DNA of 64,000 bases from Planomonospora_B alba (GCF_039534085.1 NZ_BAAAUT010000024.1:1-64000), one strand, 5' to 3'; positions 36,308 through 45,965 are shown, numbered from the stretch's first letter. Notes: generated by a model not told the origin, from the sequence alone. Numbers and translations: made by a program.

Positions 36308-38042
36308 CGATGTCGGGCACCCGCAGGGCGATCAGGGCGAGGTCGTCGGCGCCGCCGCGGGGCACCCGCTCCAGGAGCCGGTCGCAGAACTCCTCCAGGG
36401 GGTGCCGGGCCAGAGCGGCGGCGTGGCGGCGCAGCCGCTCCATGGCCGCCCCCAGGTCGTCCCCCGGCGCGTGGACGAGGCCGTTGGTGTAGAACAGCAC
36501 GGTGCTGTGCGCCGGGAGCGGCTCGACGGCGTCGTGGCGGTCGCCGATGTCGTGCCACTCCACCCCGAGCATCAGGTTCTGCCCCGCCTCCAGGTGGCGG
36601 GCGTCGCCGTCCTCGGTGACCAGCAGGGGCGGCGGGTTGCCGGCGCTCGCCCAGTGCAGCTGCCAGGGCCCCTCCTGCGGCCCCTCGATCCGGGCCATGG
36701 CCACGGTGGCCAGGGCGGGGTCGCCCACGGCGAGCACGGCGTGCTCCAGCCGGTCGAGGATCAGGCTGGGCGGCTCCACCCGGTCCCAGGCCACGGAGCG
36801 CAGCATGTTGCGCAGCTGGGCCATCCGGGCGGCGGCCCGCAGGTCGTGGCCGAGCACGTCCCCGACGACCATCGCGGTCACGCCGTCGGCCAGCACCAGC
36901 GCGTCGTACCAGTCGCCGCCGGCCTCCGAACCCTCCGGGGCGGGCCGGTAGCGGGCCGCCAGGCGGAGCCGGCCCGGCTGCGGGAGCGGGGAGAGCAGGT
37001 GCCGCTGCATGGTCTCGGCGACCTCGCGCTGCCGTACGGTCAGGCGGGCGCCGTCCACCGCCAGGCCGGTGCGCCGCCCGATGTCGTCGAGCAGGGCCAG
37101 CTCGGCGGCGTCGAAGGGCCGCGACGGGTCGGTGCGCGCCACGGTGAGGGCGCCGAGCACCCGGCGGGCGGTGCGCAGCGGCGTGATGATCACCGAGGTG
37201 GCGCCGAAGACGGAGAACAGCTCGCGCTGCGCCTGCGCCAGCGGCGCGTCCGCGGGGGCCGCGATGTCGTCGGGGCCGAGCAGCAGGGCCTCTCCGCCGC
37301 GCAGGGCCCGGGCCAGCGGCGCGCCGGAGCCCTCGCTGACCGGCGGGAGCGGTCCCTCCCAGACGGGGTCGCCCGAGTAGCCCTCGGGAGGGACCACCAC
37401 GGCCCGGCGGACCTCCTGCGGGCCGGTGCACAGGTCCACCACCGCCCACTCGGCCAGCCGCGGCACGAGCAGCCGGCCCAGCCGCCGCAGCGCCTCGTCC
37501 ACCTCCGGGATCTGGGCCAGCACGGCGCCGGCCTCGCTCGCCACCGCCAGCCGCTCGGTGAGCCGCTCCAGCGCGGCCAGCCGGTCGGACCGGCGGCCGG
37601 CGGCGGCCCGCTGCGCGGAGGCGTCGGCGAAGAGCACCGCCGCGGCGCGGACGCGCCCGTTCCGCCGGATCGGCGAGGCCGTCCAGGAGACCGGGAGCAG
37701 GTCCCCGTCGCCGCGCAGGAAGGCGGCGCACTCGCCGCAGGCGGGGCGGCCGCGTTCGAGCACCCCCCACAGCCCGCAGGCGGAGCGGGGGATGATCCCG
37801 CCCTCGGCGTCCCGGTGGAGCAGGTCGTGGGCGTCGGCGCCCAGCATCGTCTCCGCCGGCCGGCCCAGCAGCTCGGCGGCGCGGGGGTTGACCGCGCTGA
37901 TGCGCCCGGCGCCGTCGGTGAGGTAGAGGCCCGTGCCCAGGTCGGCGAACATCGCCTGCAGCAGCGCGCCGTCGGGCGGCGTCTCGGCGGACGGCGTGCC
38001 GCGGCCCCCGGTCTCGTCCGCGGTACCGGCCCTGTCGGTCAT
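36294..38042 (-). CDS. PAS-GAF-SpoIIE (PP2C) serine phosphatase
   Basis: The 582-residue protein has a PAS domain (about 28-140), with an odd Cys pair in CGLWGVLERGRPACGEC, a GAF domain (about 150-330), and a C-terminal PP2C/SpoIIE phosphatase (about 350-575) with metal-ligand motifs GGDWYDALVL and GDVLGHD and late GADDLALIALRV. Such proteins dephosphorylate anti-sigma-factor antagonists. No anti-sigma or antagonist gene is adjacent. It lies between two GAF kinases and probably shares their signal pathway. Confidence 0.93.
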   Translation of the reverse strand: MTDRAGTADETGGRGTPSAETPPDGALLQAMFADLGTGLYLTDGAGRISAVNPRAAELLGRPAETMLGADAHDLLHRDAEGGIIPRSACGLWGVLERGRPACGECAAFLRGDGDLLPVSWTASPIRRNGRVRAAAVLFADASAQRAAAGRRSDRLAALERLTERLAVASEAGAVLAQIPEVDEALRRLGRLLVPRLAEWAVVDLCTGPQEVRRAVVVPPEGYSGDPVWEGPLPPVSEGSGAPLARALRGGEALLLGPDDIAAPADAPLAQAQRELFSVFGATSVIITPLRTARRVLGALTVARTDPSRPFDAAELALLDDIGRRTGLAVDGARLTVRQREVAETMQRHLLSPLPQPGRLRLAARYRPAPEGSEAGGDWYDALVLADGVTAMVVGDVLGHDLRAAARMAQLRNMLRSVAWDRVEPPSLILDRLEHAVLAVGDPALATVAMARIEGPQEGPWQLHWASAGNPPPLLVTEDGDARHLEAGQNLMLGVEWHDIGDRHDAVEPLPAHSTVLFYTNGLVHAPGDDLGAAMERLRRHAAALARHPLEEFCDRLLERVPRGGADDLALIALRVPDIGEDA

Positions 38043-38369
38043 CGCCGCTGCGCCCCTCTGCGTGTCGCCGTGAGCGGGACAGCCCCGCCCTCCGCGGCCG
38101 GGGCGGTGCGGCCCCGTGGTCGCCGCGGCCCCGGTGCTCCGCCCGGTCCGCCGTCCGGCCCCGCCGCCGTCGCGGAACTCACGGCCATCATCACCGGCGG
38201 CCGGGTGCCTCTCACCCGGGCGGGGCGGATTTGAGGCAGTCCGCAGCCGCGCCTGACCGGATCGTGACCCGCCGCCCGGCGGCGGGCGGCCCGTCCCCGC
38301 ACCGGGCCGGGCGGTCGGACCCCGGACACGGGACCCGTGGACCGCTCAGGGCGGGAATGATCGGTACGG
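38043..38369. other. 327-base gap between the kinase and phosphatase genes
   Basis: No gene is supported here. Short GC hairpins occur, for example around CCGCCGCCCGGCGGCGGGCGG at 38270-38290, and the segment must contain the promoter for the SpoIIE gene, though no clear -10 or -35 stands out. Confidence 0.4.
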
Positions 38370-39605
38370 TCAGCGTCCCGGTCCCCCGGCCGGTTCCGGG
38401 CCGGGGACGGTCAGCCGGACCCGGGTTCCCTCACCCGGACGGCTGTCGATGTGCACGCCGCCGCCGTGCATGCGGACGATCTTGTCCACGATGGGCAGGC
38501 CCACGCCGGTGCCGCCGATGCCCTGGTCCTCGACGCTGCGGGCCCGGTAGAAGTCGGTGAAGACGCGCCGCAGGTCGCCGGCGTCGATGCCGATGCCGTC
38601 GTCGCGCACCTCCACCGCCGGGGCGGGATCGGTGGTGACGGTGACGTCGATGCTCCCGCCGGACGGGGTGAACTTGACCGCGTTGTCGAGGACCTGCCAC
38701 AGCGCGTGCCGCAACCGGCCGGCGTCGGCGTGGACCGGTGCGCGGGCGGGGGCGTGCAGGGTGAGGGTCTGACCGGCGGCGCGGGCTGCCTCGGCGATGT
38801 CGTCGACCGCGGTGCGGGCGATGGCCACCAGGTCCTCGCCGGCCGGGGTGAAGGCCGCGGTCCGGGCGTTGAGGCTGGCCAGCAGCAGCAGCTCGTCCAG
38901 CAGGATGCGCAGCCGGTGGCTGTTGCGGGCGATGACCTGCATGAACCGCCGTTCGGTGGCGGGCGGCAGGTCGCCGTCCTCCATCAGCTGCAGATAGGTG
39001 GTGATGGAGGTCAGCGGGGTGCGCAGCTCGTGGTTGACGGTGCGCAGGAAGGCGTTCTTCAGCTCCTCGGCCTCGCGCAGGCGGGCGATGACCTCCTCGG
39101 ACCGGTGGTGGTGGTGGCGCAGCTCCAGCAGGCCGGTGGCGCAGGAGGCCAGGGTGGCCATCGCCCGGTGGCCGGCGGCGTCCCAGCGGCGCGGCCGGTG
39201 GTCGAAGACGCACACCACCCCGACCGGCACGTCATGGCTGGTGATCATCGGCGCGCCCAGGTAGGAGCGCACGTACGGCTCTCCGGCCACCACCGGGTCC
39301 TCGCGGAAGCGCGGCTCGGCCAGGGCGTCGGCCACCTCCACCACCCGGCGGGCCTCAAGGGTGTGCGGGCAGAACTCCACCCGCCGGCTCATGTGGGCGG
39401 CGGTGGTGCCGACGTGGCCCTTGAAATACTGCCGGTCGGCGCCGATCAGGTTGACCAGCGCGATGGGCGCCCGGCAGATGTGCGCGGCCAGCTCGGCGAT
39501 CGCCTGGAAGATCGGTTCGACCAGGACGTCCAGGGCGTCGAGGTCGTCGAGTTCGCGCAGCCGCGCGTCCTCGCCGTGGTCGTGGTCTGCGGATCGTGCC
39601 GCCAT
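38370..39605 (-). CDS. GAF-domain sensor histidine kinase, paralogue of 34871-36307
   Basis: This 411-residue kinase has a GAF domain (about 30-165, with VEFCPHTLEARRVVEVADALAEPRF), a HisKA helix RTVNHELRTPLTSI and a HATPase domain (DNAVKFTPSGG, DDGIGIDAGD, GTGVGLPIV). It aligns along its whole length with the kinase at 34871, including the conserved Cys-Pro-His/Cys-Thr-Leu spot in the GAF domain. The N-terminus is short and acidic, without the low-complexity extension. The promoter presumably lies in the 281-base gap upstream. Confidence 0.92.
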   Translation of the reverse strand: MAARSADHDHGEDARLRELDDLDALDVLVEPIFQAIAELAAHICRAPIALVNLIGADRQYFKGHVGTTAAHMSRRVEFCPHTLEARRVVEVADALAEPRFREDPVVAGEPYVRSYLGAPMITSHDVPVGVVCVFDHRPRRWDAAGHRAMATLASCATGLLELRHHHHRSEEVIARLREAEELKNAFLRTVNHELRTPLTSITTYLQLMEDGDLPPATERRFMQVIARNSHRLRILLDELLLLASLNARTAAFTPAGEDLVAIARTAVDDIAEAARAAGQTLTLHAPARAPVHADAGRLRHALWQVLDNAVKFTPSGGSIDVTVTTDPAPAVEVRDDGIGIDAGDLRRVFTDFYRARSVEDQGIGGTGVGLPIVDKIVRMHGGGVHIDSRPGEGTRVRLTVPGPEPAGGPGR

Positions 39606-39840
39606 CGCCGGTCACCGGCTTCCCGCGGGGGTCGGCGGACCGGGTGCGGCCCGCCCCACCGGTCGTGGCCGCCTTCCCCGCCGGGCCAGGACCGCGGTAC
39701 CGGACGGCCGCCGGCGTCGGGTGGCGCCGCGGCAGCCCAGCAATCTCCCACACTATGCCGCCGGACCGGCATCCCGCCTCTTGTTCCGGCCGTGATACGG
39801 CAATGACCGGCATTGCCCGGGCGTCCGGTGGAGGGCGGCG

Positions 39841-39867
39841 GGCGGCCGGGACGGCACCCCGGCCGCC
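39841..39867 (-). terminator. Terminator of the HAD phosphatase gene
   Basis: A perfect 10-bp stem GGCGGCCGGG/CCCGGCCGCC with a 7-base loop lies about 20 bases after the stop at 39887. Confidence 0.6.
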
Positions 39868-39886
39868 GAGCGGCCGGGAGCCTCCC

Positions 39887-40672
39887 TCAGCCGATCGCGT
39901 CGATGAGGTCGGCGATCGAGTCCACCACCTGGGACGGGCGGAACGGGTAGCGGTCGATCCGGTCCCGGGTCATCACGCCGGTGAGCACCAGGATCGTGTG
40001 GAGCCCGGCCTCCATGCCGGAGACGATGTCGGTGTCCATCCGGTCGCCGATCATCGCGGTGCTCTCGCTGTGCCCCTCGATGGCCCGCAGCGCGCTGCGC
40101 ATCATCATCGGGTTCGGCTTGCCCACGAAGTACGGCTCGACGCCCGTCGCCTTGGTGATCATCGCCGCGACCGCGCCGCAGGCGGGCAGGGAGCCCTCGG
40201 TGGAGGGGCCGATCGGGTCGGGGTTGGTGGCGATGAACCGGGCGCCGCCCTCGATGAGCCGGATCGCCCGGGTGATCTGGGTGAAGCTGTAGGTGCGGGT
40301 CTCGCCGAGGACCACGTAGTCGGGGGCGAGGTCGGTCAGCACGTAGCCGATCCCGTGCAGGGCGGTGGTCAGCCCGGCCTCGCCGACCACGTAGGCCGAG
40401 CCGCCGGGCCGCTGGTCGGCGAGGAACTGCGCGGTGGCCAGCGCCGAGGTCCAGATCGACTCCTCCGGCACCTCCAGGCCCACCGCGCGCAGCCGTACGG
40501 CGAGGTCGCGCGGGGTGTAGATGGAGTTGTTGGTGAGCACCATGAACCGCCTGCCCGTCTCGCGCAGGCGGCGGATGAACTCGTCGGCGCCCGGCACCGG
40601 GTGGCCCTCGTGGACCAGGACCCCGTCCATGTCCGTCAGCCAGCACTCGATCGGCTTGCGCGTGTCCGCCAT
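39887..40672 (-). CDS. HAD-IIA family phosphatase (NagD-like)
   Basis: This 261-residue enzyme has HAD motif I LTDMDGVL (about 12-19) with the nucleophile Asp, motif II VLTNNS, a type IIA cap, and motifs III/IV VGKPNP and MIGDRMDTD. NagD-like enzymes remove phosphate from nucleotides, p-nitrophenyl phosphate or sugar phosphates in the cytoplasm. The position of the cap and the length match the family. Confidence 0.93.
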   Translation of the reverse strand: MADTRKPIECWLTDMDGVLVHEGHPVPGADEFIRRLRETGRRFMVLTNNSIYTPRDLAVRLRAVGLEVPEESIWTSALATAQFLADQRPGGSAYVVGEAGLTTALHGIGYVLTDLAPDYVVLGETRTYSFTQITRAIRLIEGGARFIATNPDPIGPSTEGSLPACGAVAAMITKATGVEPYFVGKPNPMMMRSALRAIEGHSESTAMIGDRMDTDIVSGMEAGLHTILVLTGVMTRDRIDRYPFRPSQVVDSIADLIDAIG

Positions 40673-40796
40673 GACCTTGGAGACCCCCCGTTTCCCGACG
40701 TGCGCGGAGCAGTGTGTGGAGCCTTTCGCGGAGACGACCAGGATGACAGGTGCGGGCGGGAGGGCGGGGTGCGGGGTGCCCGCCGTGCTCCGTCCG

Positions 40797-41696
40797 TCAG
40801 GGCGCCAGGGCCTCCAGCGCGGCCTCCGCCCGGCGCATCGACTCGTCCGGATCGGCGTCGGGCGAGCCGATCTCCGGATCGAAGTTGAGGTCGTGGAAGA
40901 CGTCGGTGACGCCCTGCTCCGCCAGCGCCGCCACGTCCCGGCGGATCTCCTCGAACGACCCGGTCAGCGGTCCGCGGTCCGCCGCGCCCGCGGGCCGGAC
41001 CCGCGTGACGCCCCGGGCGACGAAGCGCAGCGCCTGCGGGTCCCGCCCGGCGTCGCGGGCGGCCTGCCGGACGACGGCGATCTTCTCTCCGATGCGGGAC
41101 AGGTCCTCCCTGCTGGCGCTGACCCAGCCGTCCGCCAGCCGCCCCGCGCGCCGCAGCGCCACCTCGGCGCCGCCGCCCAGCAGGATCGGCGGGACCGGGT
41201 CCGGCCGAGGGTCCTGGTGCACCGGCGGGAGCCGGTAGAAGGCGCCCTCGTGCGCCACGGTCTCCTCCGACCAGAGCCTCCGCAGCAGCCGGACGTACTC
41301 CTCGCCGCGCCGGCCCCGGTGCTCGAACGGCACCCCGGAGGCGGTGAACTCCTCCGGCAGCCAGCCCAGCCCGAGCCCGGCGTCCAGCCGGCCGCCGGAG
41401 ACCGCCTGCAGGCTCGCCAGTTGCTTGGCCAGCAGCGCCGGCGAGAAGAACGGCATGTTCAGCACCGCCACGCCCAGCCGGACGCGGGTGGTCGCCCCCG
41501 CCAGGTAGGCGAGCGTGACCACGGGGTCGTGCACGCTGCGGTAGACCGGGCCCATCGGGTGCCCCCGCGGGTACAGCAGCCGCTGGAAGGTCCACACCTC
41601 GTGGTAGCCGAGCTCCTCGGCCCGCCGGGCGACGCGGACCATGTTGGCCGGTGTCGCCCACGATCCCGACACCGGCACCGCGAAACCGATCCTCAT
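40797..41696 (-). CDS. Luciferase-like (probably F420-dependent) oxidoreductase
   Basis: The 299-residue protein fits the actinobacterial LLM class: MRIGFAVPVSGSWATP at the start, LGYHEVWTFQRLLYP, then TTRVRLGVAVLNMPFFSP and GRLDAGLGLGWLPEEF, and VPPILLGGGAEVALRRAGRLADGW. This pattern is typical of F420-using members; the cofactor is inferred. The substrate is unknown. It is divergent from the phosphotransferase gene. Confidence 0.88.
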   Translation of the reverse strand: MRIGFAVPVSGSWATPANMVRVARRAEELGYHEVWTFQRLLYPRGHPMGPVYRSVHDPVVTLAYLAGATTRVRLGVAVLNMPFFSPALLAKQLASLQAVSGGRLDAGLGLGWLPEEFTASGVPFEHRGRRGEEYVRLLRRLWSEETVAHEGAFYRLPPVHQDPRPDPVPPILLGGGAEVALRRAGRLADGWVSASREDLSRIGEKIAVVRQAARDAGRDPQALRFVARGVTRVRPAGAADRGPLTGSFEEIRRDVAALAEQGVTDVFHDLNFDPEIGSPDADPDESMRRAEAALEALAP

Positions 41697-41845
41697 GGAG
41701 GCTCACCCTACGCGCCGGGGCGGCGGCGCGGCGGGCGGCGTCCCGGGGCGCGGGCGGACGGTGGTTCACTGTGGACGGTGGCCCGTGTCCCGGGCGGGCG
41801 GGGCTCCCGGGCGGGCGGTGTTCCAGGCAGGCGGGAGGCGGTCAG

Positions 41846-42865
41846 GTGGGAGACGGTGACGGGCTGGTCGGCGCCCTGGAGCGGATCGCCGCGCGGTACG
41901 GCGACGCGCCGCCCGCGGTGCTGCCCACCCGCCCGGACGTGACGATCGTGCGGGCCGGGTCCGTGGTGGTCAAGGCGCACGTGCCCGAGGTCGGGCGGGA
42001 GGCGCTGGCGGCGCGGATGCGGGCGGTGGCCGACCCCGCGCTCCGCGGGATCCTGCTCGAACCGGTGACCGGGGAGGTCATGGCCGCCGGAGACCGGCTG
42101 GTCACCGTCTGGCCGGCCGGGGAGCCGGTGGACCCCGACGACCCGGACGCGGCGCCCTGGGAGGAGGGGGCGCGCCTGCTGGCCCGGCTGCACGCCGTAC
42201 CGGCGGGGTCGCTCCCGGCGCTGCCGCCCGCGGGCGGGCCCGCGCGGGTCGGCAGGACGGTCGCCCGGCTGGACGGCGGCTCGGCGGCCGAGCGGGCCGT
42301 GCTCCGCGCCTTCGCGTGCCTGCCCGGCCTCCCGCCCCCGCCTGCGGCCTCCGCCGGCGCGGACGTCTCCCCCCGGCAGCACCCGTCGCGCGCGGACTCC
42401 TCCCCGCCCGGGCCCTCCGGCGTGCCGGCCTCCGCGGGGCCCGGCGGGGACCGCCCGCCCGGGCCCTGCTCGCTGGCGCACGGGGACTGGCACCTGGGGC
42501 AGATGGTCCGCCGCGGCGGTGCGTGGATCCTCATCGACGCCGACGACCTGGGCGTCGGCGACCCGGCGTGGGACCTGGCCCGGCCCGCCGCCTGGTTCGC
42601 GGCCGGGCTGCTGGACCCGGCGGTCTGGCACCGCTTCCTGTCGGCCTACCGCGCCGCGGGCGGGTGCGCGGTGGGGACCGCCGGCGACCCGTGGGAGCGG
42701 CTGGACCTGCCGGCGCAGGCGCTGACCGTGCAGCTGGCGGCCGCGGCGGTGGCGGCGGCGAAGCGGGAGGGGCGGGCGCTGGACGAGGTCGAGCAGGTGC
42801 TGGTCGACTCCTGCCAGAGGATTGTCCGGTTCCGGAGCGCCTGCCATAGTGTGGCAACGCAGTAG
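41846..42865 (+). CDS. Aminoglycoside phosphotransferase-like kinase
   Basis: This 339-residue protein has the APH/choline-kinase catalytic loop LAHGDWHLGQM (about 210-220) and the metal-binding DADDLGVGDPAWDLARPA. A 50-residue Pro/Ser/Ala stretch interrupts the domain just before the catalytic loop. VVVKAHVPEVGREALAARM near residue 34 likely supplies the ATP-binding Lys. True antibiotic resistance is not implied; most such proteins act on small alcohols. Start GTG 41846 has GGGAGG eight bases upstream. Confidence 0.82.
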   Translation: MGDGDGLVGALERIAARYGDAPPAVLPTRPDVTIVRAGSVVVKAHVPEVGREALAARMRAVADPALRGILLEPVTGEVMAAGDRLVTVWPAGEPVDPDDPDAAPWEEGARLLARLHAVPAGSLPALPPAGGPARVGRTVARLDGGSAAERAVLRAFACLPGLPPPPAASAGADVSPRQHPSRADSSPPGPSGVPASAGPGGDRPPGPCSLAHGDWHLGQMVRRGGAWILIDADDLGVGDPAWDLARPAAWFAAGLLDPAVWHRFLSAYRAAGGCAVGTAGDPWERLDLPAQALTVQLAAAAVAAAKREGRALDEVEQVLVDSCQRIVRFRSACHSVATQ

Positions 42866-42911
42866 GTTGTCGGTAACGACGGCCCGATGCCCAAGCAAGG
42901 AGACCGACCAC

Positions 42912-43196
42912 ATGCAGTGTCCGAAGTGTCGGGGCAACATGCGCACGTATGAGCGCAATGGTGTCCACATCGACCAGTGCGACGGTTGTCGCGGGATCTT
43001 CCTGGACTACGGCGAGCTCGAGACGCTGACCCGCATGGAGAGCCAGTGGGCCCAGCAGCACTCCGCCCCGCCGCCGCCGCCCCCGCCGCCGCCCGCCCAC
43101 GGCGCGCCCGGCTGGGGAGCCCCCGCCCCGCACTACGGCGGCCACTACGGCCACCACCACCGCCGCAGCTGGGTCGGCATGCTCTTCTCCACCTGA
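42912..43196 (+). CDS. TFIIB-type zinc-ribbon protein
   Basis: The 94-residue protein has a zinc ribbon MQCPKCRGNM...IDQCDGCRGIFLD (CPKC and CDGC), followed by a run of nine prolines and a His/Gly/Tyr-rich tail (HYGGHYGHHHRR). Proteins of this zf-TFIIB family are common in actinobacteria and uncharacterised. AAGGAG precedes the ATG. It follows the phosphotransferase gene by 46 bases. Confidence 0.8.
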   Translation: MQCPKCRGNMRTYERNGVHIDQCDGCRGIFLDYGELETLTRMESQWAQQHSAPPPPPPPPPAHGAPGWGAPAPHYGGHYGHHHRRSWVGMLFST

Positions 43197-43228
43197 TCGG
43201 TCCCCGACCGTCCCAGGGGGGGACGACG

Positions 43229-43260
43229 AGACCGCGGTCCCGCACGGGATCGCGGTCTTC
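43229..43260. terminator. Bidirectional terminator between zinc-ribbon and lipoprotein genes
   Basis: AGACCGCGGTCCCG (43229-43242) pairs with 43245-43258 with one G-T mismatch, followed by TTC. It separates convergent genes. Confidence 0.75.
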
Positions 43261-43274
43261 GCGTCCGCGGCGCC

Positions 43275-44279
43275 TCAGCCCGGGAACTTGTCCGGATCGA
43301 CCGGCTTGGAGCGGACGGTGCCGTTCTTGACCGCGTGCAGGGTGAGCGTCCAGTTGTTCCAGCGGACGTAGCCGCCGGAGTAGGTGGTCTTGAACCGCAC
43401 GCTCTTGCCGAACTCGGTGAACCCGCACGAGCGGCTGAAGGCCCGGGCGCCGGAGTCCCAGTCGGTGCCCGTGGTGTAGAAGATCTTGTAGGAGCCGTCG
43501 CGCACGCCGGGGACGGTGGCCCTGGACTTCTTGCGCACGTAGAAGGTGACGGCCTTCCTCTTGCCGCGCATCACGACGACGACGGCGTCGCGCGTGCCGC
43601 CGTTGTGCACCTTCAGCGAGCCCCGCCCGGTGCGGCTCTCGGACTGGATGATCCTCCCGTTGGGCAGGCGGCGCGTCTTCTGCTTGGCGGCCTTCACCGG
43701 CACGACGTCGGCCGGATAGCCGGCCAGGCCCGCGGCGGCCTCCTTCATGTCCGCCAGGTCTCCGGCGCGGTCCAGCCTGGTCAGCACGGCCGGTCCGGTG
43801 CACGCCTCCTGGGCCCGCACGTCCTGGCGGGCGCCGTCGAAGGCGGCGCCGAACATGCGCAGCGCGTCGAGGTAGGTCGCGTGCTGGAGCGCCACCTCCG
43901 GCGGGGGCGTCAGCGTCTCCAGCCGGGCCACGGCGTCGCGCACCGCGGTCGCGGTCCGGCCGATGCGCTTGTCGAGGCCCTTGAAGCCGCCGGTGCGGGA
44001 CAGCTTCCGCAGCTCGTCCCGGACCGGGCCGCGCGCCTTGTTCAGCTCGGCCCGGTACGCCTCGGCCGTCAGGGCCGCCGGGGACGGCGTGGTGCCCGCC
44101 GCGCCGCCGGACGGGGAGCCGGCGGACCGCCCGCCCACGGCGCCCACCGCGCCGGTCGCGGCGGCCCCGCCGCCGACGGGCCGGTCACCGCCGGAGCTGC
44201 AGGCGGCCAGGGTGAGGGCGGCGGCCGTGGCGAGCGCGGCGCCGGACAGCAGGCGTGGGGCGGCCGGGGGAGTCCTCAT
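43275..44279 (-). CDS. Lipoprotein of unknown function
   Basis: This 334-residue protein has a lipoprotein signal with lipobox LTLAAC (Cys about 27), a Gly/Ala/Ser linker and a helical region (about 70-165). The C-terminal part (about 200-330) has SLKVHNGGTRDAVVVVMRGK and FYVRKKSRATVPGVRDGSYKIFYTTGTDWD, a beta-sandwich-like domain seen in actinobacterial exported proteins. It is anchored outside the membrane. The start is ATG 44279 or GTG 44288. It lies 33 bases after the ABC-F gene and may be co-transcribed with it. Confidence 0.75.
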   Translation of the reverse strand: MRTPPAAPRLLSGAALATAAALTLAACSSGGDRPVGGGAAATGAVGAVGGRSAGSPSGGAAGTTPSPAALTAEAYRAELNKARGPVRDELRKLSRTGGFKGLDKRIGRTATAVRDAVARLETLTPPPEVALQHATYLDALRMFGAAFDGARQDVRAQEACTGPAVLTRLDRAGDLADMKEAAAGLAGYPADVVPVKAAKQKTRRLPNGRIIQSESRTGRGSLKVHNGGTRDAVVVVMRGKRKAVTFYVRKKSRATVPGVRDGSYKIFYTTGTDWDSGARAFSRSCGFTEFGKSVRFKTTYSGGYVRWNNWTLTLHAVKNGTVRSKPVDPDKFPG

Positions 44280-44312
44280 CCGCCCCACTATCGCCCGATT
44301 GATCAGCTCACG

Positions 44313-45965
44313 TCAAACCTCCTCCTCGGCCACCGGCCCGGCCTGGTCCGACAGCGCGCCCGACCGGTCCAGGGTCAGCCGGCGGGTGATGCCGACCGAC
44401 GCCAGGAACGGCAGGTCGTGGCTGGCCACGACCAGCGCCCCCCGGTAGGCCTCCAGCGCCTGCGCGAGCTGCCGGACGCTGGCCATGTCCAGGTTGTTGG
44501 TGGGCTCGTCCAGCAGCAGGAGCCGCGGCGGCGGCTCCGCGGAGAGCAGCGCCGCGAGCACGGCGCGGAACCGCTCGCCGCCGGAGAGGGTCCCGGCGGG
44601 CCGGTCGGCCCGCGAGCCGCGCAGCAGGAACCGGGCCAGCCGGGCCCGGATCGCGTTGGCCGTCGCCGAGGGCGCGAACCGCCGGACGTTCTCCACCACG
44701 CTGAGCGCGTCGTCCAGCACGTCCAGCCGCTGCGGCAGGTACCGCACGCCGGCCACGCCCAGTGCGACGGAGCCCTCCGCGGGCTCCAGCTCGCCGACGA
44801 GCGTGCGCAGGAGCGTGGTCTTGCCCGACCCGTTGGGGCCGAGCAGCGCGATGCGCTCCGGGCCCCGCACGACCAGCTCCTCCACCGCGGTCCCGCTCAC
44901 GGTCCGCAGGCCGGTGGCGGTCAGCACGGTCTTGCCCGCCGGCACGGCCGTCTCCGGCAGCTCGACGCGGATCACCGGGTCGTCCCGGACCGCCGCGGCG
45001 GCCTCGCCGAGCCGCTCGCGCGCCTCGGCGAGCCTGCCGGCGTGCAGGTTGCGGTGCTTGCCGGCGGCGACCTGCGCCTGGCGCTTGCGCTCGTTCATGA
45101 TGATCTTCGGTTCGCGCTTCTGCTCGTTCATCTTGTTGCCGTAGCGCACCCGGCGGGCCAGCTTCACCTGGGCCTCCTCCCACTCGCGCTGCTGCCGCCG
45201 CACGTCGGCCTCGGCCACGCGGACCATGCGCTCGGCCGCCTCCTGCTCGGTGGCGAGCGCCTCCTCGTAGGCCGTCAGGTTCCCGCCGTACATGCGGATC
45301 GCGCCGCCGCCGAGGTCGGCCACGGTGTCCACCAGCTCCAGCAGGACCCGGTCGTGGCTGACCACCACGAGCACGCCGCCGTACGACTCCACCGCCGCGT
45401 ACAGCCGGCGGCGGGCGTCCAGGTCGAGGTTGTTGGTCGGCTCGTCCAGCAGCAGCACCTCCGGGCGGCGCAGCAGCAGGGCGGCCAGGGCGGTCAGCAC
45501 GGTCTCGCCGCCGGACAGCGTCGCCACCGGGCGGTCGAGACCGAGGCCGTCCAGGCCGAGCCGGTCGAGCTCGGCCCGGGCGCGCTCCTCGACGTCCCAG
45601 TCGTCGCCGATCACGGCGAAGTGCTCCGCCAGCTCGTGCTCGGCGACCTCACCCCGCTCCAGGGCCAGCAGGGCCCTGCGCCTGGCCGTGATGCCGAGCA
45701 GGTCGGAGACGCTGCGGCCGGCGTCCAGCAGGAGGTTCTGCGGCAGGTAACCGACCTCGCCGGTGACGCTGACCGACCCGGACGCCGGGACGAGCTCCCC
45801 GGCGACGAGCTTGAGCAGGGTGGACTTGCCCGAGCCGTTGACGCCGATCAATCCGGTACGGCCGGCGGGGAAGGCGGCGTCGAGCCCGTCGAGCACGACC
45901 GTGCCGTCCGGCCAGGCGAACGAGAGGCGGTCGCAGACGATGGAGGATGGCGTGGGGGATGACAT
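44313..45965 (-). CDS. ABC-F ATPase
   Basis: The 550-residue protein has two ABC cassettes and no membrane segment. Cassette 1 has Walker A GVNGSGKST (about 41) and LSGGE; cassette 2 has GPNGSGKTT and LSGGERFR, each followed by LLLDEPTNNLD. A charged linker (about 235-310) joins them. ABC-F proteins act on the ribosome, some giving resistance to ribosome-targeting antibiotics. Whether this is a resistance or housekeeping member cannot be told. ATG 45965 follows GGGAG. A 218-base leader suggests attenuation. Confidence 0.92.
   Translation of the reverse strand: MSSPTPSSIVCDRLSFAWPDGTVVLDGLDAAFPAGRTGLIGVNGSGKSTLLKLVAGELVPASGSVSVTGEVGYLPQNLLLDAGRSVSDLLGITARRRALLALERGEVAEHELAEHFAVIGDDWDVEERARAELDRLGLDGLGLDRPVATLSGGETVLTALAALLLRRPEVLLLDEPTNNLDLDARRRLYAAVESYGGVLVVVSHDRVLLELVDTVADLGGGAIRMYGGNLTAYEEALATEQEAAERMVRVAEADVRRQQREWEEAQVKLARRVRYGNKMNEQKREPKIIMNERKRQAQVAAGKHRNLHAGRLAEARERLGEAAAAVRDDPVIRVELPETAVPAGKTVLTATGLRTVSGTAVEELVVRGPERIALLGPNGSGKTTLLRTLVGELEPAEGSVALGVAGVRYLPQRLDVLDDALSVVENVRRFAPSATANAIRARLARFLLRGSRADRPAGTLSGGERFRAVLAALLSAEPPPRLLLLDEPTNNLDMASVRQLAQALEAYRGALVVASHDLPFLASVGITRRLTLDRSGALSDQAGPVAEEEV

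Noticed and set aside
41846..42865. Aminoglycoside resistance gene
   Set aside because: Only the general kinase fold is visible; substrate-specific features and resistance context are lacking.
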